Source of the DNA: Desulfocapsa sp. | Lineage (GTDB): Bacteria > Desulfobacterota > Desulfobulbia > Desulfobulbales > Desulfocapsaceae | Direction: 5' to 3' | Length of the DNA stretch: 8,878 bases | Assembly (NCBI GenBank): GCA_029934815.1 | Contig: JAOZLM010000085.1 | Span: 1-8,878 of the forward strand | Shown here: positions 1 through 7,248 of the stretch, piece by piece | Layout: every line of letters starts with the position of its first letter | Numbering within the stretch: position 1 is the first letter of the stretch | The notes under the pieces: model-generated | Seen by the model: only the letters and a program-made list of their open reading frames with translations | Told to the model about the DNA's origin: nothing | The model's database searches: none | Position numbers and translations under genes: made by a program

Positions 1-1061
1 GCCTGCATAAATTGTATGAGTTTTCGGTGTCCTGCCGGAAACGCATAATCACTCAGTTTATCAAAAGGAAGCCAGTGAAATTCCTGAGCAGCATGAAGTA
101 CCGGATCGCAGTCATCCTGTTTAAGGCTTACTAAAAAACAGTGCAGGGTGACTTTGTATCGGGTGTAGTGATGAATGGTTGTGGTGATTTTTGCATCCAC
201 CCTGACTGCAAGTTCGGTCTCTTCCAGATATTCACGAGTAACAGTTTCTTCTGCTGTTTCCCCTGTTTCCATTCGGCCTCCCGGGAATTCCCAGAGCGCG
301 CCCCAAACATCATCGGCTAAACGCTGCTGGATAAAAATTAGCCCTTTGTGCAGCAAAACTCCGGTGGCCATATTAATAGGGATAGTTTTAGTACTTTTTT
401 TAGGAACCGGACGTTCAGGGATAAGGTCATATTGCAGTGCCAGACAATGCGCAGTAACAGGGCAGGCAGAGCAGTCTGGTTGCTTCGGGCGGCAGATCAG
501 AGCACCCAGTTCCATCAGCGCCTGATTGAAATTCCTGGCATCACATTTTGGGAGAATGGCCTCGGCTTTCTGCCAGTATTCCCGTTTTGCTTCAGGGCTT
601 CCCGGTATAAGGTCAATATTGAAGAGTCTTGAAAAAATACGTTCAATATTTGCATCCACCACCGGTACATTCTGTTCATAGGCAATGGAAGCAATTGCTC
701 CTGCTGTGTAAGGGCCGATTCCCGGTAGAGAAAGGAGGTCTTTTTTGTTCTGCGGAATAGTTGCGTTGTATTCTTTTATAAGGATTTTTGCTGTTTTGTA
801 AATATTTCTTGCCCGTGAATAGTAACCCAACCCCTCCCAGCATTTTAGAACCTGGTCTTCGGAAGAATCAGCCAGAGTCTGGATATCCGGAAAGGATTGC
901 ATCCAGCGATTATGGTATTCTACTACTCTGTCCATCTGCGTCTGCTGCGCCATGATTTCAGAAATCCAGATCTGATACGGTTCGTAATGCCGCCGCCAGG
1001 GGAGGGCTCGCTGGTTTGCTGCAAACCAGTGGAGCAGGGATTGTTGGAGGGACGAGAGCAT
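1..1061 (-). CDS. mutY: A/G-specific adenine DNA glycosylase MutY, 3' end cut by window edge
   Basis: MutY removes adenine mispaired with guanine or 8-oxoguanine in base-excision repair. The reading frame is open from the ATG at 1061 to the left edge (353 codons) with no frameshift. Visible parts in order: the N-terminal glycosylase motif SEIMAQQTQ with catalytic Glu35; a helix-hairpin-helix LPGIGPYTAGA at residues 112-122; catalytic Asp136 in VVDANIER; and a 4Fe-4S cluster loop Cys190-x6-Cys197-x2-Cys200-x5-Cys206. A C-terminal MutT-like domain follows from about residue 225. E. coli MutY has 350 residues, so only a few codons should be missing. The start lies 1 bp after the stop of the upstream membrane-protein gene (TAATATG), which suggests coupled translation. 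The C-terminal domain keeps an almost complete Nudix box (residues 262-284), with Glu283 where the final Gly is expected. The family assignment is firm. Confidence 0.96.
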   Translation of the reverse strand, partial: MLSSLQQSLLHWFAANQRALPWRRHYEPYQIWISEIMAQQTQMDRVVEYHNRWMQSFPDIQTLADSSEDQVLKCWEGLGYYSRARNIYKTAKILIKEYNATIPQNKKDLLSLPGIGPYTAGAIASIAYEQNVPVVDANIERIFSRLFNIDLIPGSPEAKREYWQKAEAILPKCDARNFNQALMELGALICRPKQPDCSACPVTAHCLALQYDLIPERPVPKKSTKTIPINMATGVLLHKGLIFIQQRLADDVWGALWEFPGGRMETGETAEETVTREYLEETELAVRVDAKITTTIHHYTRYKVTLHCFLVSLKQDDCDPVLHAAQEFHWLPFDKLSDYAFPAGHRKLIQFMQ

Positions 1062-1062
1062 A

Positions 1063-1485
1063 TTATTTTTGTGTGTCGGGAAAATGAAAAGGGTTTATAT
1101 TTTCCTTTGCTCGTATCCAGTTCAGGGTTTTTTGAATTGATTGTATCTGGAGTAACCTATCAACAGCCTTTTGTTTTCCCGGAAAATCCAGAAGAATAAG
1201 GCCTAAAATCATGGTGAGCAATCCCTGACCCGGCAGAAATAACATAAGCAGACCTGCCGTCAGTAACAGCGCCCCAAACAGATACCGAATGAGGCGGAGA
1301 AAAATAAATACCAGTGGGTGCTTATCCTCCATTTTGTTGTGTTCATGGAAGTGGAGAAAATAGTCGTCAGGTAATCTGTAAATAATCAAAGGGATAATCA
1401 GAAGACTCGCAAAAAAGCAAAACGAAGAAATCACGGCAACCCAGGTAACGAGATGTCCGTAATCGGAGAGGAAGTTTTGGATCAT
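1063..1485 (-). CDS. PGPGW-family small transmembrane protein, function unknown
   Basis: This is a 140-residue inner-membrane protein. A first hydrophobic segment lies at about residues 12-36. It is followed by a short charged, His-rich loop (FLHFHEHNKMEDKH, about 43-56) and two more closely spaced hydrophobic stretches at about 66-84 and 89-99. These flank the motif FLPGQGLLT (residues 83-91), which matches the signature position of the PGPGW putative transmembrane family, with PGQG in place of PGPG. No catalytic residues are evident and the family's function is not established. The ATG overlaps the TGA of the methyltransferase gene by 4 bp (ATGA), and its TAA is 1 bp before mutY. It is therefore almost surely cotranscribed with both. 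Family assignment rests on motif and topology read by eye. Confidence 0.85.
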   Translation of the reverse strand: MIQNFLSDYGHLVTWVAVISSFCFFASLLIIPLIIYRLPDDYFLHFHEHNKMEDKHPLVFIFLRLIRYLFGALLLTAGLLMLFLPGQGLLTMILGLILLDFPGKQKAVDRLLQIQSIQKTLNWIRAKENINPFHFPDTQK

Positions 1486-2315
1486 TTTTTTGCAAGCAGC
1501 CAGAGTCGCCAGGTGTCGCTCTTTCTTCTTTCCAGAAGCTTTAGTTTGTCCATTGGCAGGGCGGCCAGAAGTTCCTCTTCCATGGAAGGAATAAATCCGG
1601 AAATAAGATAGTATTTTGCCTTCCAGAAATCAGGATTTTCAAAGAATTCAAGGAGCAGTCCTTTGTAGAGATTGGCCACAACCAGATCGACCGATGTGTC
1701 GGGAAGTTTGGCACGAAGATCAGCTTCTTTTACCTGTATCTGCTGGTCACAATCATTTAACGTTACATTTTTCTCAGCAACAGCACAGGCAAATGGATTA
1801 TTGTCATAGCAGCGAATATTTTCCACACCAAGTTTTGCTGCCCCAATGGAAAGTAGTCCTGTGCCGGTTCCAAGATCCACCATACTCCGCACGGCTGTGG
1901 AATCAGAGGTGATAATGTCACTGATTACCTGCAAACACAGTCTGGTGGTGGGATGAAACCCTGAACCAAAAATAACACTGGGATCAAGATGTATGGCAAT
2001 TTCACCTTCCTGTAACTGCAGTTTTTCGGTCTCCCACAGCGGTGCAACCACAAGAGGATGTACTGAAAAAGTGGTTATATCAAGCCCTGCTTCCCAATCC
2101 TGATAGTTGAGGTTTGCTTCGTATAGAATTGTGGCGTCACTCCGTTTACGAATCTCCTCTATTAATGCCTTCTTTTCTTTATGGAAAAAAAGGATTGCCG
2201 TATCATCCTCAATCCAGGTGCCGATAAGGTCGGGATCTTCAATGACACCAAGATCTGTACGATCAAAATTATAAACGTATAACTGGTCGTAGCAGGTATA
2301 AGGAGGTTTCAGCAT
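1482..2315 (-). CDS. prmA: Ribosomal protein L11 methyltransferase (PrmA family)
   Basis: This is an S-adenosylmethionine-dependent class I methyltransferase of the PrmA type, which methylates lysines and the N-terminus of ribosomal protein L11 in the cytoplasm. At 277 residues it is slightly shorter than E. coli PrmA (293). The PrmA-specific linker reads LDPSVIFGSGFHPTTRLC (about 110-127). SAM motif I is VDLGTGTGLLSIGAAKLG (146-163), followed by the motif II acidic residue Asp171 in CYDNNPFA and the catalytic-loop motif VVANLYKGLL around Asn215. An in-frame TAG upstream, with no other start codon after it, forces the ATG at 2315, although no Shine-Dalgarno sequence is visible. The gene starts 13 bp after the DUF748 gene and its stop overlaps the next start by 4 bp. 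L11 as substrate is inferred from family membership; another protein target is possible. Confidence 0.93.
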   Translation of the reverse strand: MLKPPYTCYDQLYVYNFDRTDLGVIEDPDLIGTWIEDDTAILFFHKEKKALIEEIRKRSDATILYEANLNYQDWEAGLDITTFSVHPLVVAPLWETEKLQLQEGEIAIHLDPSVIFGSGFHPTTRLCLQVISDIITSDSTAVRSMVDLGTGTGLLSIGAAKLGVENIRCYDNNPFACAVAEKNVTLNDCDQQIQVKEADLRAKLPDTSVDLVVANLYKGLLLEFFENPDFWKAKYYLISGFIPSMEEELLAALPMDKLKLLERRKSDTWRLWLLAKK

Positions 2316-2328
2316 GACTGGTTTTAGC

Positions 2329-5300
2329 TCAGTTTTTTGTTGATGCTACTTTAAGATCAAGGCTGCTGCCAGTTCCCGGGGCCACCTTTTTTATCAACGG
2401 AGAGTCGTTAATGGAGATCCGTGAGGAAGCAATTGCAAGGCTGTGGATGAAAAAATCGTAGGTGATCAGACTTCTTTCTTTTGCCAGTTGCAGTAATTCC
2501 TTGTCACTAACGGTTTTTGCCTGTGCCGGCGGGACGGTTACTGCCTGTTTTATACGATCCGCCTGAGCATCCGCAAGGCCTGTTATAGACAAGGCAAGAG
2601 CTGGGTGTGCGGCCAGTAGTTCTGAATAGCGAATGGCCAGCTCTTTGCCAGCCGCATTTATTTTACTGGTGCCGGGTTGAAAGCTAATAAAATTATTATC
2701 CTGAAGGTCGTTGAATTCCCGGTCAAGGAGCAGAGGAGCATAAGAAGCTTTAATCACAGTTGTTTGAAAGTTGTCTACGGCTTCCTGAAAAAGAGATCTG
2801 CTGCTGTTCTTACGCTGCACGGAAAGAGCGAATGTCCCGCTGCTGTCTTTTAATAGAGCAAGAGCAAGTGCGGTATCACTTTTAGCAGAGAGCGGTTGAA
2901 TATTACTGAATTTAAGATCCGTGCTGCTACTGGTACCTGAATCGTTCTCCTGGTATTTGGCCTGCAGACTAACGCTTGCAGTATCCGTTTTTAACCCATT
3001 GTTTTTTAGTTGTTTTGCTAACGTGTGGAGGGGCAAATCACTGATATTGAGACGTGCCCGGTTGTTTTTCTTCTGCTGGAAGAGAAACGTTGAACCGGAA
3101 AATTGAAGTGTTGCATCGGCAATGTTTCCATCAATATCAAAAGAGCTTATCCCGTTTTCGTTACTGTTCAGATTGTTAATGTGGCCGCTCAGGGAATGGA
3201 TATCCTCTTTCCACTGCGGAGTTAAACGGGTGTCAAGCAGGGTGACAGTGCCATTGCTGAAACTTGTTTTGTTTATGTGGATAGGGAAGAGTGTTTTTGC
3301 GTCATCATCCTTTGATAAAATGTTTTTAAGAGCACCTGAAACCTGCTGCAATGGAGATTCTGTACGTATTGTATACTGCAGTTGCGGATTCTGAAGGGTA
3401 AGATGGTCACTCTTTAGAGAAAAGGGACTGAATGTGCTTTTCATTTTTGTGAGATCTGCAGAGTCCCAGCTTAAAAGGCTTGTGTCGTTTTTTAACTGTA
3501 ACCGGCCGTCACTGAGGCGCAGATCTCCAGCAAAAGAGGAGTCCGGGTAAGTAAAGACACCTTTCCCATGGAGCATGGCTTCGGAATGTTGCAGCAATGG
3601 CCACTTTTGAAAATATGGAGAAAATAGTGCAGAATCCATATCGGAAAATGCGATATTTGTCGTAACTGTTAACGGGAAAAAGCTTATTTTTCCACGAGAT
3701 TTGACAACACCTTCCTCACCAAGTTTTGCAGTAAAGATAAAGTTTTCCGGATTTTTTTTCTTATCCAGCCTGTTTGCCTGGAATTTGACATCTGAAAACA
3801 GGATTGCCTGTTTTTGCGCTTTTTGCGGCCTGATGTTAAGAGCACCCGAGAAATCAATTCCTCCAATTTCAGGTCGTGTTTTTTCGCCAAACACATGGCT
3901 AAGGAGTTGTGGGTATTCTTTGTGGGTTAGTTCCAGTGCAGCATTCTTCAGGAATATATTACCGAGTGAGAAACGAGTTTTCTGGCGACCAAGCCGGGTA
4001 AAGCGGACAGATTCAGCCTTGAGCCATGTCGTGTCTTTTTCAGTGATTTGCAGGTTATGAAACTGCAGCGTAGCATTTTCCAGATTGTAGGTAGTTGATG
4101 CCTTATCCACGGTCGAGAGACTCAGGTTGCCTGTGAATTCAGAGCTTCCCGTAACCTTACAATCAGCACCAGTATATAACTGTGCCAGTATCGCTTGGGC
4201 AGGAAACTCATTGAGCAGAACTTTTCCTTTAAGTTCTCCGGCTCCGGTCAGTTTTCCCTGCCAGGAAAAAGAACCTGGTCCCACAGCCTGTTCGCCGCTA
4301 ACATGGAAGCTTCCACTGGAATTTCTGCGGTCAAAATCATTAATGGAGAGTTGCAGGGCGTTCCAGATAGAGTCTTTCTTATCTGTAAAAACCAGACGAC
4401 CCTCATCAAAGAGAAGCATGTCAATGGTGAGTCCCAGACGTTTGGAAGAGGGGGAGCCAACAGCCAGGAAATTAGCAAGCCCCCTGGGCAATTCTTCCTG
4501 GCTGGTAATGAGTTGTGGCTTTTTGGCGATAATTGTTTTTATGCGCAGCAGTCTGTTTGCAGGAGTGAGTGTTGCGTCAATCTTAACAACGGGCAGGCTG
4601 ATTTTATTATTGCCTTTTCTTGTGTGCATCAGCAAATCAGAACCTGTCATATTGATATCAATGGATATCTTCTCACCCTGCTTTTCCTTTGGACTAAATC
4701 CCAGCTCGATATTCAGATCGGCAACGCCTTTCGTAAGTATCAGAGGGAAATCATCAGGCAAATAAGAAAGATACGAACTGAGTTGCAGGCTTTTTATGGA
4801 GCAGTAAAGTTTGGTCTGAAAGTTCTTTCCATCCTCTAAAGCAATCTTTTTTCCATCAAGCTGAATAAAGCTGCCGTTAATTAAGGCTGAAAAATGAGGG
4901 AGGATATAGTCTTTCAGTTGAAACGAGAAATTTGAAAGCGTTGGGATTGCCAAATGTAACTGCTCGACAGTGTGTGTGTTGCCTTTTTCCTGGTCGGTGA
5001 ACAGGATACGACTGTCGCTGATATCAATATTGTTGAAAGAAAAGAGGAATGGCAGATTTGTAAAATCAATTATCTGTTCCTGATTTTTATCTTTTACCAA
5101 ACGGGTCAGAACCGGAAGGTTATAGTGCTTATCTTTAAAGCGAGTGATGTGCAGCGAGAGATTCTTGACAGTGAGCGTGTGGCAGACAAAGCTGTTGCGT
5201 AAGAGCGAGGTGAGGTCTATATCAATAAAGAGAAAAGGAATCTCAAGTAGTGCTTGTCCGGCTGCTGAGTCTGGCAGGTCTGCTTTGATATCATTTATTG

Positions 5301-5589
5301 TGAGCTGAAAATTAAATGGATTCAGCTTCACATCGCCCATGCTGAATTGCAGGCCTGTGGATTTTGCCAGGTATGACGGCAGGTATTTCTGCAAGGCCAT
5401 GGGAGCGAGATACGTCGCAGCCAGGAAATAGAAACCGACAAAACATGCAGCAAGCGTTGCCCACAAAAATGCACGGTTTCCTCCTTTTTGCCTCCTTTTG
5501 GGAGGAACAGGACGACGAATTTCTGGCTTTTCCTCTGGAGCTGAGTCTGCCTCTTCGTTGATGGAAATGGATCCGTAACGATCAGACAT
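2329..5589 (-). CDS. Large DUF748 / AsmA-like envelope protein
   Basis: This 1086-residue protein has a basic cytoplasmic N-terminus (RRPVPPKRRQK, residues 25-35) and one transmembrane anchor at about 40-62. A very long periplasmic part follows, made of alternating short beta-strand-like segments. It resembles DUF748 proteins, relatives of the AsmA/TamB group thought to bridge the periplasm and move lipids. Features typical of the group are the membrane-proximal region with LQFSMGDVKLNPFNFQLTI (about 79-97), the SLQLSSYLSYLP segment (about 267-278) and similar blocks near 459-476, 650-680 and 848-865. From residue 970 a block beginning FQPGTSKINAAGKEL, then LSITGLADAQADR and LAKERSLITYDFF, recalls an OmpA-like fold. 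In-frame TAA upstream leaves 5589 as the only ATG start. It is the first gene of the leftward cluster. Lipid transport is inference from the wider family; DUF748 itself is poorly characterised. Confidence 0.88.
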   Translation of the reverse strand: MSDRYGSISINEEADSAPEEKPEIRRPVPPKRRQKGGNRAFLWATLAACFVGFYFLAATYLAPMALQKYLPSYLAKSTGLQFSMGDVKLNPFNFQLTINDIKADLPDSAAGQALLEIPFLFIDIDLTSLLRNSFVCHTLTVKNLSLHITRFKDKHYNLPVLTRLVKDKNQEQIIDFTNLPFLFSFNNIDISDSRILFTDQEKGNTHTVEQLHLAIPTLSNFSFQLKDYILPHFSALINGSFIQLDGKKIALEDGKNFQTKLYCSIKSLQLSSYLSYLPDDFPLILTKGVADLNIELGFSPKEKQGEKISIDINMTGSDLLMHTRKGNNKISLPVVKIDATLTPANRLLRIKTIIAKKPQLITSQEELPRGLANFLAVGSPSSKRLGLTIDMLLFDEGRLVFTDKKDSIWNALQLSINDFDRRNSSGSFHVSGEQAVGPGSFSWQGKLTGAGELKGKVLLNEFPAQAILAQLYTGADCKVTGSSEFTGNLSLSTVDKASTTYNLENATLQFHNLQITEKDTTWLKAESVRFTRLGRQKTRFSLGNIFLKNAALELTHKEYPQLLSHVFGEKTRPEIGGIDFSGALNIRPQKAQKQAILFSDVKFQANRLDKKKNPENFIFTAKLGEEGVVKSRGKISFFPLTVTTNIAFSDMDSALFSPYFQKWPLLQHSEAMLHGKGVFTYPDSSFAGDLRLSDGRLQLKNDTSLLSWDSADLTKMKSTFSPFSLKSDHLTLQNPQLQYTIRTESPLQQVSGALKNILSKDDDAKTLFPIHINKTSFSNGTVTLLDTRLTPQWKEDIHSLSGHINNLNSNENGISSFDIDGNIADATLQFSGSTFLFQQKKNNRARLNISDLPLHTLAKQLKNNGLKTDTASVSLQAKYQENDSGTSSSTDLKFSNIQPLSAKSDTALALALLKDSSGTFALSVQRKNSSRSLFQEAVDNFQTTVIKASYAPLLLDREFNDLQDNNFISFQPGTSKINAAGKELAIRYSELLAAHPALALSITGLADAQADRIKQAVTVPPAQAKTVSDKELLQLAKERSLITYDFFIHSLAIASSRISINDSPLIKKVAPGTGSSLDLKVASTKN

Positions 5590-5744
5590 ACAAATTTGTT
5601 GTGGAAGAAAACGGATTTACTTGCATTTGTTATGTTTTTTGCAATAAAGTTAAATACACGGACTTGACGTATTGTATCTTTTGACGACGCCATCAAAGAT
5701 GTCAAACCTAACACTGAATAGTAAAAACCTCAAAATGAAAACGA
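5590..5744. promoter_or_regulatory. Divergent intergenic region holding the promoters of both gene clusters
   Basis: This 155-bp AT-rich stretch separates the starts of the DUF748 gene (leftward) and the channel gene (rightward), so promoters for both should lie here. Two TTGACG hexamers on the plus strand, at 5664-5669 and 5681-5686, resemble -35 boxes, but neither has a good -10 box at 16-18 bp. On the minus strand TACAAT (5676-5671) resembles a -10 box, but the best -35-like match, TTGATG (5699-5694 region), is only about 14 bp away. No Shine-Dalgarno sequence precedes either ATG. The location is well supported; exact promoter boxes are not. Confidence 0.5.
5680..5706. repeat. Inverted repeat TTTGAC-N15-GTCAAA, possible operator
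   Basis: TTTGAC at 5680-5685 and its exact reverse complement GTCAAA at 5701-5706 are spaced by 15 bp. A second, nested inverted repeat, CATC-AAA-GATG, occupies 5691-5701. The geometry (centres about two helical turns apart) is compatible with a dimeric regulator site between the divergent genes. Six-base arms in AT-rich DNA can arise by chance, so the operator role is only a suggestion. Confidence 0.3.
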
Positions 5745-7109
5745 ATGGATAGCCGCAAACGTATCATTTTATCATTGTCTCTGGCACTTTTCTTTTTGGT
5801 GGCTGGAACCTGTGGCTATATGTTTCTTGAGGACTATACACTGCTGGAAGCAATGTACATGGCTGTAATCAGCATTACCACCGTTGGCTTTGGGGAAGTG
5901 CGACCCCTCTCTGACAGCGGGAGAATATTCACCATGTTTCTGCTTCTGTTTGGTGTGGGAAGTCTTGCCTTTGCAGCACATGCCTTTATTGAATCCATGA
6001 TAGAACGGGCTTCAAACCCGGTGCGGGAGAAACGAATCATGCAAAAGAAGATTGATCGTCTTGAGGATCATACCATTATCTGTGGGCATGGACGGGTGGG
6101 TGCTGCAGCCGCTGAACATCTTGCTGATGCGGGAAAGGATTTTGTGGTTCTTGAGAATTCTCCGGAAGAGATTGCCGTATTGCAGGAGAAACAATTTTTG
6201 TATTTGACAGGAGATGCTACCAGTGAAAAAACCTTAATTGCTGCCGGTATAAAAACAGCCGGAGCTTTAATGGCACTCTTAAATTCTGATCCGTACAACT
6301 TGTTTACTGTGCTCACCGCAAGGGAGTTGAATCCCACTTTGCATATTGTCGCAAGATCGGAATCTGCGTACGCTGAATCAAAAATCCTACGGGCTGGAGC
6401 GGATTCGATCATCTCTCCCTATGCGTCAGCCGGCAGAAGAGTTGCTGATAAAGTCATGGCCTATAGCCGGCATCACAGAGTACATGGCTCAAAGTATGAG
6501 GCTGTTGGCGGACATTCCATGTCTCGTTGGATTGATGTGAATGATGAATCTGGTCTGGTGGACCATTCAGTTGCCATGGCTTCAAGTTTTGTGGATGGTC
6601 AGATTGTAGGGATTCGACGCGGTGGGAAAGATATTTTGTCACCGACACCAGATACCCAGCTGATCATGGGAGATAAATTGCTGGTTCTCGATGTGCCTTG
6701 TACTGAAGAAGAGCAACAGAATCCTGAGCAGCCGCAAAAAATTGTATTGGTGGACGATAATCCTGTCATTAGAAGACTGTATACACGTCTCTTTCAAAAA
6801 GCTGGGTTCAATATTATGACAGCATCGACAGGCCGTGAAGGGGAGTCGTTAATCCTGAAAGAACAACCGGACGCCGCTGTCGTTGATTATTTGTTGGGTG
6901 ATATCACCGGATTGGATGTATGCCGAGATGTACGTGAGAGTGAGAGTGGCCAGGCCGTGAAGCTGATATTGTTTACTGCTGATGATAGTCTGCAGGTTCA
7001 TGATGAGGCCATGGAAGCTGGTGCAGATGTAGTTGTTGTGAAGAGCCCTGATGCTGCTGAGATTGTAAATCTTGTGGCTGAAGCAATCGCAATTGAAGAA
7101 AAATCCTGA
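5745..7109 (+). CDS. Two-TM potassium channel with RCK module and C-terminal response-regulator receiver domain
   Basis: This is a 454-residue inner-membrane potassium channel subunit. TM1 spans about 7-28, the pore helix and selectivity filter TTVGFGE lie at 45-51, and TM2 spans about 60-82. A cytoplasmic TrkA_N/RCK Rossmann domain follows (about 109-225) with nucleotide-binding Gly114-x-Gly116-x2-Gly119, the acidic Glu137 ending strand 2, and GDAT at 156-159. A TrkA_C/RCK_C-like segment lies at about 258-318. Residues 332-452 form a CheY-like receiver domain with the acidic pair Asp337-Asp338, phospho-acceptor Asp381, Thr411 and Lys433. The usual aromatic switch position, three residues before the lysine, is Val430. 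An in-frame TGA at 5736-5738 fixes the ATG at 5745; no clear ribosome binding site is seen. The cyclic di-AMP synthase gene lies 139 bp downstream on the same strand. Channel identity is firm; gating by phosphorylation or cyclic di-AMP is hypothesis. Confidence 0.94.
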   Translation: MDSRKRIILSLSLALFFLVAGTCGYMFLEDYTLLEAMYMAVISITTVGFGEVRPLSDSGRIFTMFLLLFGVGSLAFAAHAFIESMIERASNPVREKRIMQKKIDRLEDHTIICGHGRVGAAAAEHLADAGKDFVVLENSPEEIAVLQEKQFLYLTGDATSEKTLIAAGIKTAGALMALLNSDPYNLFTVLTARELNPTLHIVARSESAYAESKILRAGADSIISPYASAGRRVADKVMAYSRHHRVHGSKYEAVGGHSMSRWIDVNDESGLVDHSVAMASSFVDGQIVGIRRGGKDILSPTPDTQLIMGDKLLVLDVPCTEEEQQNPEQPQKIVLVDDNPVIRRLYTRLFQKAGFNIMTASTGREGESLILKEQPDAAVVDYLLGDITGLDVCRDVRESESGQAVKLILFTADDSLQVHDEAMEAGADVVVVKSPDAAEIVNLVAEAIAIEEKS

Positions 7110-7248
7110 TAAAAGAAACAGTCATTGTAATTATAGGGTATTTTTATGAGAAATCTGCTAAGCTTAGTAGCTAAATAGGAAATGTTCCTGACTAGTCGCA
7201 ACGCCCAGTCTGTTTGCGCTCCTTCTACATAATCTTGTGAACTGTTAA
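7110..7248 (+). other. Gap between channel and cdaA genes; small palindromes, no clear promoter or terminator
   Basis: The 139-bp gap holds a perfect 10-bp palindrome CTAAGCTTAG (7158-7167) within GCTA-N7-TAGC (7157-7171), and a short inverted repeat AGGAA-ATG-TTCCT (7177-7189). Neither is followed by a run of T, so no intrinsic terminator can be called. CATAAT at 7228-7233 resembles a -10 box but has no -35 partner at 16-18 bp. No open frame or riboswitch-like core was recognised. Read-through from the channel gene into cdaA is therefore possible but unproven. Confidence 0.4.

Noticed and set aside
175..1199. Plus-strand open frames of 94-116 codons opposite mutY
   Set aside because: All are antisense to an unbroken MutY frame whose catalytic and iron-sulfur motifs are intact.
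4127..4839. Two overlapping open frames of 212 and 214 codons on the plus strand
   Set aside because: They lie antisense inside the DUF748 gene, overlap each other in different frames and show no recognisable domain; the opposite strand codes a continuous 1086-residue protein with family features.
5664..5709. Plus-strand sigma-70 promoter built on TTGACG
   Set aside because: Neither TTGACG has an acceptable -10 hexamer at 16-18 bp (ACGCCA and AAACCT are what lie there), so no specific promoter was called.
5328..5714. Minus-strand open frame of 128 codons across the start of the DUF748 gene and the divergent region
   Set aside because: It is out of frame with DUF748, resembles no known protein, and would occupy the shared promoter region; it is most likely a chance frame.
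5590..5744. Cyclic di-AMP (ydaO-type) riboswitch upstream of the potassium channel
   Set aside because: The region is only 155 bp, is AT-rich, must also serve a divergent gene, and shows no recognisable conserved riboswitch core.
6068..6412. Minus-strand open frame of 114 codons within the channel gene
   Set aside because: It is antisense to the RCK domain coding region and has no independent support.
7157..7189. Intrinsic terminator after the channel gene
   Set aside because: The two small inverted repeats have short stems, are not GC-rich and are not followed by a T tract.
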